A stretch of 64,000 nt of DNA from Proteiniphilum acetatigenes DSM 18083 (GTDB taxonomy: Bacteria; Bacteroidota; Bacteroidia; Bacteroidales; Dysgonomonadaceae), in the NCBI RefSeq assembly GCF_000380985.1, contig NZ_KB905693.1:368770-432769 (forward strand). The letters are read 5' to 3'. Both the position numbers and the translations under genes were made by a program. This document shows positions 26,760-35,551 of this stretch, piece by piece. How positions within the stretch are numbered: position 1 is the stretch's first letter; each line of letters begins with the position of its first letter. The notes beneath the pieces were generated by a model. The model was not told the DNA's origin. It was given only the letters and a program-made list of their open reading frames with translations, and did not search any database.

Positions 26760-27611
26760 ATGAAACGAGTAGCCATTCAGGGAGGGGAGGGTTCATTCCA
26801 CGAGATTACGGCCCGCGAATATTTCAAAGGTGAAGAACTGGAAATTGTTCCATGCAGCACTTTTCGTGATATTTTTGTTGAAACAAGAAAAGATCCCGAT
26901 TTGATAGGTGTGATGGCAATAGAGAATACCATTGCCGGAAGCTTGTTGCAAAACCACGACCTGTTGAAAATGAGTGATGTGCGGATCGCAGGTGAACATA
27001 AACTGCGTATATCACATTCATTGGTGGCACTTCCTGGCAGGCCTATAGGAGAGATCAAAGAAGTGATGTCACACCCTATTGCTTTGATGCAATGTGAAGC
27101 ATTTCTCGATACTTTACCGGATGTGAAGATTGTAGAACACGAAGATACGGCTCTGGCTGCACGGGATATCCGTGACCAGCAAATGATATCGACAGCCGCT
27201 ATTTGCAGCGCATTGGCGGCTGAAAAGTATGGCCTGGAAGTACTTGCATCCGGAATCGAAACAAATAAAAGGAACTTTACCCGGTTTCTTATTCTGGCGC
27301 AGGGTGAGATGTTACAGGAGGTGCAAAAGGATAACCATATTAATAAGTCGTCGCTGGTTTTTGTACTGCCTCATAATGAAGGAAGCCTCTCCCAGGTACT
27401 CTCGGTATTGTCGTTCTATAATATCAATCTTACACGTATCCAGTCGCTGCCCATTATCGGAAGAGAATGGGAATACCAGTTCTATATTGATCTTACCTTC
27501 ACCGATTATAATCGCTACCGGCAATCGATAGATGCTATCATGCCGCTGATCAGTAGGTTAAAAGTTCTGGGAGAATATAGGGAAGAGAAACATGGGTTTA
27601 GTGAAGAGTGA
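26760..27611 (+). CDS. pheA: Prephenate dehydratase
   Basis: 283 residues, monofunctional. It converts prephenate to phenylpyruvate, the committed step to phenylalanine. The catalytic PDT domain covers residues 1 to about 185, with the substrate motif NFTRFLIL. A C-terminal ACT domain (SSLVFVLPHNEGSLSQVLSV, then LTRIQSLPIIGREWEYQFYI) gives feedback inhibition by Phe. It lacks the N-terminal chorismate mutase of the proteobacterial enzyme; that activity is in the aroF-like fusion two genes on. It is the first gene after the attenuator. Confidence 0.95.
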   Translation: MKRVAIQGGEGSFHEITAREYFKGEELEIVPCSTFRDIFVETRKDPDLIGVMAIENTIAGSLLQNHDLLKMSDVRIAGEHKLRISHSLVALPGRPIGEIKEVMSHPIALMQCEAFLDTLPDVKIVEHEDTALAARDIRDQQMISTAAICSALAAEKYGLEVLASGIETNKRNFTRFLILAQGEMLQEVQKDNHINKSSLVFVLPHNEGSLSQVLSVLSFYNINLTRIQSLPIIGREWEYQFYIDLTFTDYNRYRQSIDAIMPLISRLKVLGEYREEKHGFSEE

Positions 27612-27728
27612 AGAATGAAAAAGGGAAAGAGGAACGTGAAGAGTGGAAAGGGGAAGACTGGGGAGAAAACGTTGACGTGACGATAAATTAATTGGTAATT
27701 TGTAATTGATAATTAGTAATTTATAGAG
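27602..27728. repeat. Purine-rich and AT-rich intergenic repeats, including a conserved 60-bp block
   Basis: gtgaagagtgaagaatg and gagtggaaagggg units are followed by the block at 27661-27722 (gaaaacgttgacgtga, then aattaattggtaatt units). That block is nearly the same as 41396-41455 upstream of batC. Confidence 0.7.
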
Positions 27729-27730
27729 AT

Positions 27731-28903
27731 ATGATAGAACCAGCCGAACATATTAAATCGATTTCGGAATATTATTTTTCGGTGAAGTTGGCAGAAGTGG
27801 CCCGCATGAATGCCGAAGGGAAAGATGTGATTAGCCTGGGAGTAGGAGCTCCCGACCGTATGCCGTCGGAAGAGACCATCCGGACCCTTTGTGAAGCCGC
27901 ACAACGTCCTGATACACATGCTTATCAGCCTTATACGGGTATTCCGGAACTCAGGAGAGCATTTGCCCAATGGTATGAAAGGATTTATCAGGTGGAGTTG
28001 GCAGAGGATGAAGTGCTACCGTTGATTGGTTCGAAAGAGGGGGTACTGCATATTTCGATGGCTTTTCTCAATTTTGGTGATAGTGTTCTGGTGCCTGACC
28101 CCGGATACCCCACCTACAGTTCGGTATCGAATTTATTGAGAGCAAACGTAATACCCTACGATCTGCTGGAGGACAATAACTGGGAACCCGATTTCGAGGC
28201 GTTGGAGAAGATGGATCTGTCAAATGTGAAGCTGATGTGGGTCAATTATCCCAATATGCCTACCGGTGCCAACGCATCAGTAGAGTTATTCGAAAAATTA
28301 GTGGATTTCGGTAAAAGACATAATATCATTATCTGTCATGATAATCCTTACAGTTTTATCCTGAACGACAATCCGATGAGTATTTTGTCAGTACCAGGGG
28401 CTAAGGAGATATGTATTGAACTGAACTCATTGAGTAAATCGCATAATATGTCGGGCTGGCGTATGGGAATGTTGGCGTCCAATCCGCAATTTGTAAAATG
28501 GGTGCTCAGGGCAAAAAGCAACATCGACAGCGGACAGTTCAAGCCGATGCAGTTGGCGACCATTGCCGCGTTGTCGAACCCGGACGAGTGGCATGCCGAA
28601 ATGAATAAGATCTATGCGGAACGACGCGTGTGGGCGGAGAAGATCATGGATATGTTGCAATGCAGTTACGACAAACGCCAGGTAGGGCTTTTCGTATGGG
28701 GTAAACTTCCCGGTGATGCACCTGATAGCAAAACATTTGTCGATGATGTACTCTACAATGCGCGGGTATTTATTACGCCGGGAGCCATCTTTGGAAACAA
28801 CGGAGACCGGTTTATCCGGATCTCGCTTGGCTCGTCGGTAGAAAAACTGGAGGAAGCATATGAAAGAGTGGGAAGGTGGGAAAGTGGAAAAGTGGAAAAG
28901 TGA
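27731..28903 (+). CDS. Class I/II PLP-dependent aminotransferase, probably aromatic
   Basis: 390 residues. The PLP Lys is residue 236 in SLSKSHNMSGWRMGM. The substrate and cofactor sites are marked by GSKEGVLHISMAF, DPGYPTYSSV, NYPNMPTGA and FIRISLGSS near the C-terminus. Its position between prephenate dehydratase and DAHP synthase suggests it transaminates phenylpyruvate and 4-hydroxyphenylpyruvate to Phe and Tyr, although sequence alone would also allow an aspartate or LL-DAP-type substrate. The last ten residues (GRWESGKVEK) are encoded by a gtggaaaagtg intergenic-type repeat and are probably not part of the ancestral fold. Confidence 0.88.
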   Translation: MIEPAEHIKSISEYYFSVKLAEVARMNAEGKDVISLGVGAPDRMPSEETIRTLCEAAQRPDTHAYQPYTGIPELRRAFAQWYERIYQVELAEDEVLPLIGSKEGVLHISMAFLNFGDSVLVPDPGYPTYSSVSNLLRANVIPYDLLEDNNWEPDFEALEKMDLSNVKLMWVNYPNMPTGANASVELFEKLVDFGKRHNIIICHDNPYSFILNDNPMSILSVPGAKEICIELNSLSKSHNMSGWRMGMLASNPQFVKWVLRAKSNIDSGQFKPMQLATIAALSNPDEWHAEMNKIYAERRVWAEKIMDMLQCSYDKRQVGLFVWGKLPGDAPDSKTFVDDVLYNARVFITPGAIFGNNGDRFIRISLGSSVEKLEEAYERVGRWESGKVEK

Positions 28904-28986
28904 AAAAATTATTCTCAGACTTCTCCACATTTTGGACCTCTTCATGTCTAATTTCTTAATTCAAAAATAATCAAACAACAATTAAT

Positions 28987-30063
28987 ATGGAATTTGAATC
29001 AATCTTATTACCGGGTATTGATGACAAGAGACCGCTGGTGATTGCCGGCCCTTGCAGTGCGGAAACGGAAGAACAGGTGATCAGTACTGCCCGGCAACTG
29101 GCAGATGCCGGAGTGAAAATATTCAGGGCAGGCGTGTGGAAGCCCCGGACCAAACCAGGTGGTTTTGAAGGAATAGGTAGCCCTGCGCTCAAATGGATGA
29201 TGGAAGCCGAAAAAGAGACCGGTATGTATATGGCTACTGAGGTGGCTACTGAAAAACATGTCTATGAGGCCCTGAAATATGGGATCGATATGCTGTGGAT
29301 CGGTGCTCGGACAGCGGCAAATCCTTTTGCAGTACAGGAGATTGCCGATACACTCAAAGGAGTAGATATCCCGATACTGATAAAAAACCCTGTCAATCCC
29401 GATCTGGAGTTGTGGATCGGCGCTTTGGAACGGTTATACAATGCGGGAATAAAGAAATTGGGAGTGATCCACCGCGGATTCAGCACACCCGACAAAACCA
29501 TCTATCGTAACCTGCCGCAATGGCATATTCCTATTGAGCTGAAACGGCGTTTTCCTACATTGCCCATTATCTGTGATCCAAGTCACATCGGGGGAGACCG
29601 CAACCTGATCTCGAAATTGAGTCAACAGGCGATGGATCTCAATTATTCGGGACTGATCATAGAATCACACTGTTCGCCTGATGAGGCTTGGAGCGATAAG
29701 GCGCAACAGATTACGCCCGCTACCCTTAAAGATATTCTCGATAACCTTATTATACGCGATACGGTGCAGACTACGGAAGACCTTTCCGACTTGCGCGAGC
29801 AGATCGATGAACTGGACAATGAGCTGTTGCAACTGCTGGCTAAACGGATGCGTGTGTCCAGAGAGATCGGACAGTATAAACTGGAACATGATATGCCTAT
29901 CCTGCAAACGCACCGGTATGACCAGATCCTGACAGATCGGGCCGGACAGGGTGAAAGGATGGAGATGTCGGGTGATTTCATCAAACAAGTGCTGGAGGCT
30001 ATTCATTCGGAATCGGTGCGTCAGCAGATGGTGATCATGGAGAGAGTAAAAAAGGTTCAATGA
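28987..30063 (+). CDS. Bifunctional DAHP synthase / chorismate mutase
   Basis: 358 residues. Residues 1 to about 265 are a class I-beta 3-deoxy-7-phosphoheptulonate synthase (IAGPCSAE, GVWKPRTKPGGFEG, LIKNPVNPDLELWIGALERL, ICDPSHIGGDRN), catalysing the first step of the shikimate route. Residues about 270-358 are an AroQ chorismate mutase (REQIDELDNELLQLLAKRM, VSREIGQYKLEH). The fusion puts the first step and the branch point to prephenate on one chain, and prephenate is then used by the flanking pheA and tyrA genes. The fused mutase may serve as an allosteric sensor, as in related fusions. Confidence 0.95.
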   Translation: MEFESILLPGIDDKRPLVIAGPCSAETEEQVISTARQLADAGVKIFRAGVWKPRTKPGGFEGIGSPALKWMMEAEKETGMYMATEVATEKHVYEALKYGIDMLWIGARTAANPFAVQEIADTLKGVDIPILIKNPVNPDLELWIGALERLYNAGIKKLGVIHRGFSTPDKTIYRNLPQWHIPIELKRRFPTLPIICDPSHIGGDRNLISKLSQQAMDLNYSGLIIESHCSPDEAWSDKAQQITPATLKDILDNLIIRDTVQTTEDLSDLREQIDELDNELLQLLAKRMRVSREIGQYKLEHDMPILQTHRYDQILTDRAGQGERMEMSGDFIKQVLEAIHSESVRQQMVIMERVKKVQ

Positions 30064-30254
30064 TTCATTAATATGCCAATGTGAATAATATGCCAATAAG
30101 AGTAATGTAGGGAGATGGGTGACTGGGAGATGAGGAGACTGGGGTGACGGAGAGAGGAGAATTGACAATGGACAATTGACAATTGACAATGGAAAGTTGA
30201 CCATATCCTCAATTCCAACATCACAAATCTCAAATCCCAAATTGGAAATCGTAT
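30064..30254. repeat. Intergenic low-complexity repeats before tyrA
   Basis: It contains gggagatgggtgactgggag units (30110-30150), gacaattgacaatgg units (30160-30195) and caaatctcaaatcccaaattgg (30220-30245). No gene is present. Confidence 0.65.
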
Positions 30255-30330
30255 GAAACGAGCATGATAATTGTTCTCACACAAGAGCATGATTAAAAGC
30301 GAGTTCCATATGACACCATTGAAAATAAAT
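30255..30330 (+). repeat. Dispersed 80-bp repeat, copy 2
   Basis: Same orientation and order of blocks as 26198-26277: gaaacgagcatgataat, gagcatgattaa, agcgagttccatatgac, aaataaat. It ends 11 bases before the tyrA start codon, so here it forms the leader of that gene. Confidence 0.65.
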
Positions 30331-30341
30331 ATTTTAGTCAT

Positions 30342-31115
30342 ATGAAAATATTAATTCTTGGAGCCGGCAAGATGGGATCGTTCTTTGCCGATGTGCTTAG
30401 TTTCGATCATGACGTGGCTGTATTGGATCCTGATCCCCGGAAGTTGCGTTTTATCTATAACACGCAGCGGATGACCGATGCAGAGGAAGTCAAAGATTTT
30501 GCCCCGGAACTGGTGATCAATGCTGCTACGCTTAAATATACCATTCCGGCATTTCATAACGTATTGCCTTATCTGCCGGAGACATGCATCCTGAGCGATA
30601 TTGCTTCGGTGAAAACCGGGTTGGAGGAGTTCTATAGGGAGCGTACCCGCCCTTATGTTTCCACCCATCCCATGTTCGGTCCTACTTTTGCCAGTCTTAA
30701 CGATCTGAGTAGAGAGAGCGCTATCATTATTTCGGAGTCGTCGCATATGGGAAAGGTGTTTTTCAGGGATTTGTACCACCGACTCAAGCTCAATGTGTTT
30801 GAATATTCGTTTCGGGAACATGACGAGACTATTGCCTACTCACTCTCTATACCCTTTGCGTCGACATTGGTGTTTGCCTCCGTGATGAAGCATCAGGATG
30901 CACCGGGCACGACCTTTAAGAAGCATATGAATATCGCGCAGGGATTACTCTCAGAAGATGATTACCTCCTGACGGAAATCCTCTTTAATCCACATACATC
31001 GGAGCAATTGGAGAATATCAGGATGAAGCTGCGTGAGTTGCTCGATATTATCGGAGAGAAAGACTCCGAAAAAATGAAGGCTTTTTTGACCGGCGTAAGG
31101 AAAAATATTGAGTGA
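30342..31115 (+). CDS. tyrA: Prephenate (or arogenate) dehydrogenase
   Basis: 257 residues. An N-terminal Rossmann fold, MKILILGAGKMGSFFADVLS, binds NAD(P). The catalytic His is probably that of STHPMFGPTFA, followed by the helical dimerisation domain (YSLSIPFASTLVFASVMKHQ). It oxidises prephenate to 4-hydroxyphenylpyruvate on the tyrosine branch. No ACT domain is seen, so feedback control would have to come from elsewhere, such as the operon leader. It follows the DAHP synthase fusion by 278 bases of repeat-filled spacer. Confidence 0.9.
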   Translation: MKILILGAGKMGSFFADVLSFDHDVAVLDPDPRKLRFIYNTQRMTDAEEVKDFAPELVINAATLKYTIPAFHNVLPYLPETCILSDIASVKTGLEEFYRERTRPYVSTHPMFGPTFASLNDLSRESAIIISESSHMGKVFFRDLYHRLKLNVFEYSFREHDETIAYSLSIPFASTLVFASVMKHQDAPGTTFKKHMNIAQGLLSEDDYLLTEILFNPHTSEQLENIRMKLRELLDIIGEKDSEKMKAFLTGVRKNIE

Positions 31116-31189
31116 TTGCAGCTTGTTGAAGGACTATGAGGAGATATTCTCACTACTGGTAAGAGTACGTTGATTAATCCCGGGCAGAC

Positions 31190-31999
31190 TTACTCTATAT
31201 ATATCCTTATAATCTTGGCATCAGTTTCGGGACGGCTGTTACTGTCGACAGGCAGGGCAGCGATCTTATCGATGATCTCAAGTCCTTCGGTCACCTCCCC
31301 GAAAACGGTATATTCTCCATCAAGGCGGTCTATGCCGCCGAGAGTGGTGTATGCCTCTTTCAACTCTTCAGGGAGAAAGAATTTCCCCGGAGCTATTGCA
31401 TAGAGAGAATCCACCACGTTTAAAAGTGAGTCTAACAGCCCATTGAATCCCCTTGCATCATTAGCTTCTTTCAGTTTGTCCAGCTCCTCTTTGTGTGGCA
31501 AATAATGGGTGCGGATAATTTCGTTCTTGATAGGCACATTTACAGCCATCTCCATTGAGTCGAGCCGTCCCTGTGTATAGACTCTTCCTTGTACGATGTA
31601 GAATTGTGAAGCATCCGATTTTTTCTGTGGGTTATCATTATCTCCTCTTCTTGGAGCTGCGAGGGCCCCTTTTTTATGGAATCTGTTTTTGCGGAATTCA
31701 GGCATCAATTCCATATCGGTACGTCCGCCGCCAATCTGTGCGCCTGCAGGAGCATTACGTGAATCCTGCGCTCCTCCCTGTATTACGAAATCCTTTACTA
31801 CCCTGTGAAAGAGGGTGCCATCGAAATAACCTTCCTTTATCAGTTTCAGATAATGATTGCTATGTACGGGCGTATCATCATACAATATCGCTTTCATTGT
31901 ACCCCAATTGGTCTCAATGACAATAGTCGGATAATTTGTCTGTGCGTTGGCTTGCCATGCCGTTGCTATTAAAATAAAAATAAGTATGTTACGTATCAT
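31190..31999 (-). CDS. Cyclophilin-type peptidyl-prolyl cis-trans isomerase, exported
   Basis: 269 residues. Signal peptide MIRNILIFILIATAWQANAQ. The cyclophilin core is visible in NWGTMKAILYDDTPVHSNHY, LFHRVVKDFVIQGG, GALAAPRRGDNDNPQ and SQFYIVQG, and ends GEVTEGLEIIDKIAALP. A helical insertion of about 75 residues (about 155-230) separates the last strands, as in many Bacteroidales paralogues. It probably assists proline isomerisation in periplasmic protein folding. Confidence 0.9.
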   Translation of the reverse strand: MIRNILIFILIATAWQANAQTNYPTIVIETNWGTMKAILYDDTPVHSNHYLKLIKEGYFDGTLFHRVVKDFVIQGGAQDSRNAPAGAQIGGGRTDMELMPEFRKNRFHKKGALAAPRRGDNDNPQKKSDASQFYIVQGRVYTQGRLDSMEMAVNVPIKNEIIRTHYLPHKEELDKLKEANDARGFNGLLDSLLNVVDSLYAIAPGKFFLPEELKEAYTTLGGIDRLDGEYTVFGEVTEGLEIIDKIAALPVDSNSRPETDAKIIRIYIE

Positions 32000-32086
32000 A
32001 TCATTTAGATTAGCTGGTTTATTGATTTACTGATTAGCTGATTATTATTGGCAATCAGTACATCGTCAAATTATCATATCAACACA

Positions 32087-33190
32087 TCAATTCGGCGCTC
32101 TCTTATACAGATAGAGTGCGATGCCGGCAAAGATAATGTTTGGAATCCAGGCGGCAATAAACGGGCTCATTCCCCCTTTCACGGCAAAAGTGGAACTTAC
32201 GGTCATGAAAAGGATGTAGGCCATACTGAGTGCCAGCCCGATACCAATGTTGAGACCCATCCCGCCTTTTACTTTCCTCGCTGAGATTGCCGCACCGATG
32301 ATGGTAAGAATAAACGCCGAGAATACGGAGGCTATCCGTGAGTGGTACTCTATCTGGAATGCCTGTATATTTCCCAATCCCCGTTCCTTTTGACTTCGGA
32401 TGTAGCGGCGTAGTTGGGGTGAAGTCATCATCTGCTGGTCTGTCTTGGCAATGATAAAATCGTTAGGGACAATCTGCAAGGTGGTGTCTATAGATGTACC
32501 CTTGGTGATGATCTCCTTCAATCCTTCGAAGCGTCTGATCTGGTAATTGTTGATAGTCCAGTGATAAGCAGAGTCGTATCGGATCGATTGTGCGGTGAGC
32601 CTCGATGTTAACTGGAGGCTGTCGAAATGATCCATGGAGAAGTTATATCCTGTATTGCTGGTCATGTCAAAATTCCCGAAGTAAACAATGGTTTGTGGCC
32701 CTACTCTGAACTGAATATCACGGTCGCCCGTTACCTTGTTCCGGGGATTCACGTAAGTCAGTTCGAATTCAATACGGGTAGCATTAGCCGGAGGTATCAG
32801 GTAACTCCCGAAGATAAAGGAAAAGATGGCAATCACTAAAGCTGATACCATATAGGGCTTCATCATCCTTTTAAAACCGATACCGTTCGACAGGATGGCG
32901 ATGATTTCAGAATTGCTCGCCATCTTGGAGGTAAAAAAGATGACGGCAAGAAAAACAAACAGGGGGCTGAACAGGTTGGCGTAATAGGGGACGAAGTTAA
33001 CATAGTAATCGAAGATAATTCCTTGTAACGTAGCGTTGTTGGTCATGAATTTATCGATCTTCTCATTGATGTCGAACACCACTGCGATAGAGAGGATCAG
33101 CGCAATCATAAAAACATAAGTGCCCAGGAACTTTTTAATGATGTACCTGTCCAGGCGTTTTAACCTCAGAAAATCATTCTTTTTTTTCAT
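32087..33190 (-). CDS. LptG/YjgP-YjgQ family permease (lipopolysaccharide export)
   Basis: 367 residues from the ATG at 33190, whose ATGA overlaps the tgt stop; the longer frame adds 13 residues inside tgt. The layout is LptF/G-like. Two helices follow LDRYIIKKFLGTYVFMIALI, then comes a beta-rich periplasmic domain (about 115-265), then helices (SRIASVFSAFILTIIGAAIS, GLNIGIGLALSMAYILFMTV, FIAAWIPNIIFAGIALYLY). Such permeases extract LPS with the LptB ATPase. Translational coupling with tgt is indicated by the overlap. Confidence 0.9.
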   Translation of the reverse strand: MKKKNDFLRLKRLDRYIIKKFLGTYVFMIALILSIAVVFDINEKIDKFMTNNATLQGIIFDYYVNFVPYYANLFSPLFVFLAVIFFTSKMASNSEIIAILSNGIGFKRMMKPYMVSALVIAIFSFIFGSYLIPPANATRIEFELTYVNPRNKVTGDRDIQFRVGPQTIVYFGNFDMTSNTGYNFSMDHFDSLQLTSRLTAQSIRYDSAYHWTINNYQIRRFEGLKEIITKGTSIDTTLQIVPNDFIIAKTDQQMMTSPQLRRYIRSQKERGLGNIQAFQIEYHSRIASVFSAFILTIIGAAISARKVKGGMGLNIGIGLALSMAYILFMTVSSTFAVKGGMSPFIAAWIPNIIFAGIALYLYKRAPN

Positions 33191-34317
33191 AATCGTCTGG
33201 TCACGTTTTCCAGCATCATCGGCTTCCACTCCGAGAAGTCACCGGCAATGATATGTTTTCTTGCCTCCTGTACCAGCCATATATAAAAAGCCAGATTGTG
33301 GATGGATGCGATCTGCAATCCCAATATCTCGTTGACATTGATAAGATGTCGCAGATAGGCTTTACTGTATAAGGTGTCGACGAATGACGCGCCATCCTCC
33401 TCAATGGGAGAGAAATCGTCCTTCCACCGCTCGTTGCGCATGTTCATTATGCCTTGTTTGGTAAAGATCTGCCCGTTGCGTCCATTACGTGTGGGCATGA
33501 TACAGTCGAACATATCTACACCACGTTCAATAGCCTCGAGGATATTTTCCGGCTTGCCCACTCCCATCAGGTAACGCGGCTTGTCCTTCGGCAGAATTTC
33601 GTTGACCAGCTCCACCATCTCGTACATCTTTTCGGTAGGTTCGCCAACGGCCAGTCCCCCAATTGCGTTCCCGTCCGCTTCTTTGGCCACTACATTTTCA
33701 GCAGCACGGCGGCGGAGATCGGGATAAACACATCCCTGCACGATAGGAAAAAGGGTTTGACGGTGTCCGTAGGGACATTCTGTCTCACGGAAACGGGCCA
33801 GACAGCGGTCGAGCCACCGTTCCGTAAGGGCGAGGGATTTTTTCGCGTAATCGTAATCGGCATCTCCCGGGGTACATTCATCGAACGCCATCATGATATC
33901 GGCACCGATGATTCGTTGGATATCAATCACCTTTTCCGGTGTAAAAAAATGTCTCGAGCCATCTATATGTGATTGGAACTCCGCACCTTCTTCAGTGAGC
34001 TTCCGGTTTTTTGTCAGTGAGAAAACCTGAAATCCGCCACTGTCGGTCAGCATCGGCTTGTTCCAACTGTTGAAGCGGTGTAGACCTCCTGCTTGTTGCA
34101 GGGTGTCAAGCCCTGGTCTCAGGTAGAGATGATAGGTATTGCCCAGAATGATCTGTGCTCCGATATCCTGTTTCAACTCGCTGATATGTACTGCTTTTAC
34201 GCTCCCTATGGTGCCTACCGGCATAAACACCGGTGTTTCCACCTCTCCATGGTCGGTAGAAATGATGCCTGCCCGGGCATTCGATTTGGGATCAGTATGT
34301 AATAGTCGGAAATCCAA
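33187..34317 (-). CDS. tgt: Queuine tRNA-ribosyltransferase (tRNA-guanine transglycosylase)
   Basis: 376 residues, TTG start (DFRLLHTDPKSNARAG follows; no in-frame ATG is close). It exchanges guanine 34 of GUN-anticodon tRNAs for preQ1. Motifs: ETPVFMPVGTIGSVKAV, LTDSGGFQVFSL, MAFDECTPGDADYDYAKKSL, GGLAVGEP and CIMPTRNGRNGQIFTKQG. The C-terminal zinc site (Cys-x-Cys-x2-Cys then His) of most bacterial Tgt proteins is absent: the segment reads EEDGASFVDTLYSKAYLRHL. The same loss occurs in other Bacteroidales as far as I recall, so activity is expected to be kept. Confidence 0.95.
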   Translation of the reverse strand: MDFRLLHTDPKSNARAGIISTDHGEVETPVFMPVGTIGSVKAVHISELKQDIGAQIILGNTYHLYLRPGLDTLQQAGGLHRFNSWNKPMLTDSGGFQVFSLTKNRKLTEEGAEFQSHIDGSRHFFTPEKVIDIQRIIGADIMMAFDECTPGDADYDYAKKSLALTERWLDRCLARFRETECPYGHRQTLFPIVQGCVYPDLRRRAAENVVAKEADGNAIGGLAVGEPTEKMYEMVELVNEILPKDKPRYLMGVGKPENILEAIERGVDMFDCIMPTRNGRNGQIFTKQGIMNMRNERWKDDFSPIEEDGASFVDTLYSKAYLRHLINVNEILGLQIASIHNLAFYIWLVQEARKHIIAGDFSEWKPMMLENVTRRL

Positions 34318-34466
34318 TATGATCTGCTCTAACTGCGTTTTGACGGCAAAGATAAATCTTTTGCCGTTACAAACAGTAGGGTCGCTGTTTAAAAATAGTT
34401 AGGAGTTCGTTTAGGAGGAAGGTGGGAGAGTGGAAAGGGATAAAAAAACATATGAAACGTCGATAA

Positions 34467-34498
34467 TTGGGTAATACCCGAATAAAATCGTATTTTTG
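34467..34498 (+). promoter_or_regulatory. Likely lipA promoter
   Basis: TTG (34467-34469), 21 bases, TATTTTTG (34491-34498), 99 bases upstream of the lipA ATG. Confidence 0.55.
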
Positions 34499-34597
34499 TT
34501 CTCTGTATAACATTTTAAAAAACACTTTTCGTTATGCAGTAGGTAGAATGCATTTTTTTTATCTGTCTGATGTGATGAAAGAAATAAGTTAAAGCAT

Positions 34598-35461
34598 ATG
34601 GATAACAAACCCGAATTAATGGTAAGAAAGCCCGATTGGCTCAAAATATCGCTTCCCCAAGGGAAGCAGTACCTGGATGTAAGAGAAATTATTGCGAGGA
34701 AAGGACTGCATACAATCTGTGTAAGCGGGAAATGTCCTAATTTATCGGAATGTTGGGGCAGGGGAACAGCTTCTTTTATGATATTAGGTGATGTCTGTAC
34801 CCGTGCTTGCAGGTTCTGTTCCGTGAAAACGGGAAGTCCGCAAGGGATCGTGGATTGGAACGAACCGGATCGTCTGGCCGAGAGTATTGAGAAGATGAAC
34901 CTGAAGCACTGTGTGATTACCAGTGTGGACAGGGATGATCTGCCCGATCTTGGTGCCGGATTCTGGGCGACTACGATTAAGCGTGTCAAAGAGAGAAATC
35001 CTGAGGTGACCATTGAGACCCTCATTCCCGATTTTAATGGTATAGAAGAGCTTATCTATAAAGTGATAGAAGTAGGCCCCGAGATTATATCACACAATAT
35101 GGAAACCGTAAGGCGATTGACTCCCAAGGTGCGCAGCCGAGCCAAATATGATGTAAGCCTCAAAACTATTGAGACTGTTGCAAAGAGTGGGAAGGCAAAA
35201 CCCAAGTCGGGTATCATGGTTGGCCTTGGAGAAACTGAAGAGGAAATATTGGAAACGATGGACGATCTGATCAGTGTGGGATGTCAGGTGCTCACTATCG
35301 GTCAGTATCTCCAACCTACCAGGAAACATCTGACGGTGAAAGAATTTGTGACACCGGAACAGTTCCGGAAATACAAAATCATAGGCCTGGAGAAAGGATT
35401 TAAGTTCGTGGAAAGTGGACCATTAGTGCGTTCTTCCTACCATGCGGAGAGGCATGTTTGA
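34598..35461 (+). CDS. lipA: Lipoyl synthase
   Basis: 287 residues, radical-SAM enzyme inserting two sulfurs into octanoyl-protein. The auxiliary cluster cysteines are 41, 46 and 52 (CVSGKCPNLSEC). The SAM-binding cluster is CTRACRFC (67, 71, 74). The C-terminal RSSYHAERH holds the conserved serine ligand. Full length for the family. It is followed by lipB after 90 bases of repeat, so both steps of de novo lipoylation are adjacent. Confidence 0.97.
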   Translation: MDNKPELMVRKPDWLKISLPQGKQYLDVREIIARKGLHTICVSGKCPNLSECWGRGTASFMILGDVCTRACRFCSVKTGSPQGIVDWNEPDRLAESIEKMNLKHCVITSVDRDDLPDLGAGFWATTIKRVKERNPEVTIETLIPDFNGIEELIYKVIEVGPEIISHNMETVRRLTPKVRSRAKYDVSLKTIETVAKSGKAKPKSGIMVGLGETEEEILETMDDLISVGCQVLTIGQYLQPTRKHLTVKEFVTPEQFRKYKIIGLEKGFKFVESGPLVRSSYHAERHV

Positions 35462-35545
35462 TGATAATTGACAATGGATAATTGACAATTGACAATTGAA
35501 AGTTGGCGATATCCGACATCCCAAATAGTCTGGAATCTGAAATTT
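35462..35545. repeat. Intergenic low-complexity repeats between lipA and lipB
   Basis: gataattgacaatgg and acaattgacaattg units (35462-35500) are followed by gatatccgacatcccaaata and ggaatctgaaattttg. Same families as at 13070-13110 and 20098-20132. Confidence 0.6.
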
Positions 35546-35551
35546 TGAATA

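Noticed and set aside
34411..35025. 204-codon minus-strand frame over lipA and its upstream region
   Set aside because: It is antisense to the cluster-binding part of lipA, has no recognisable motif or start signal, and is explained as a shadow of lipA.
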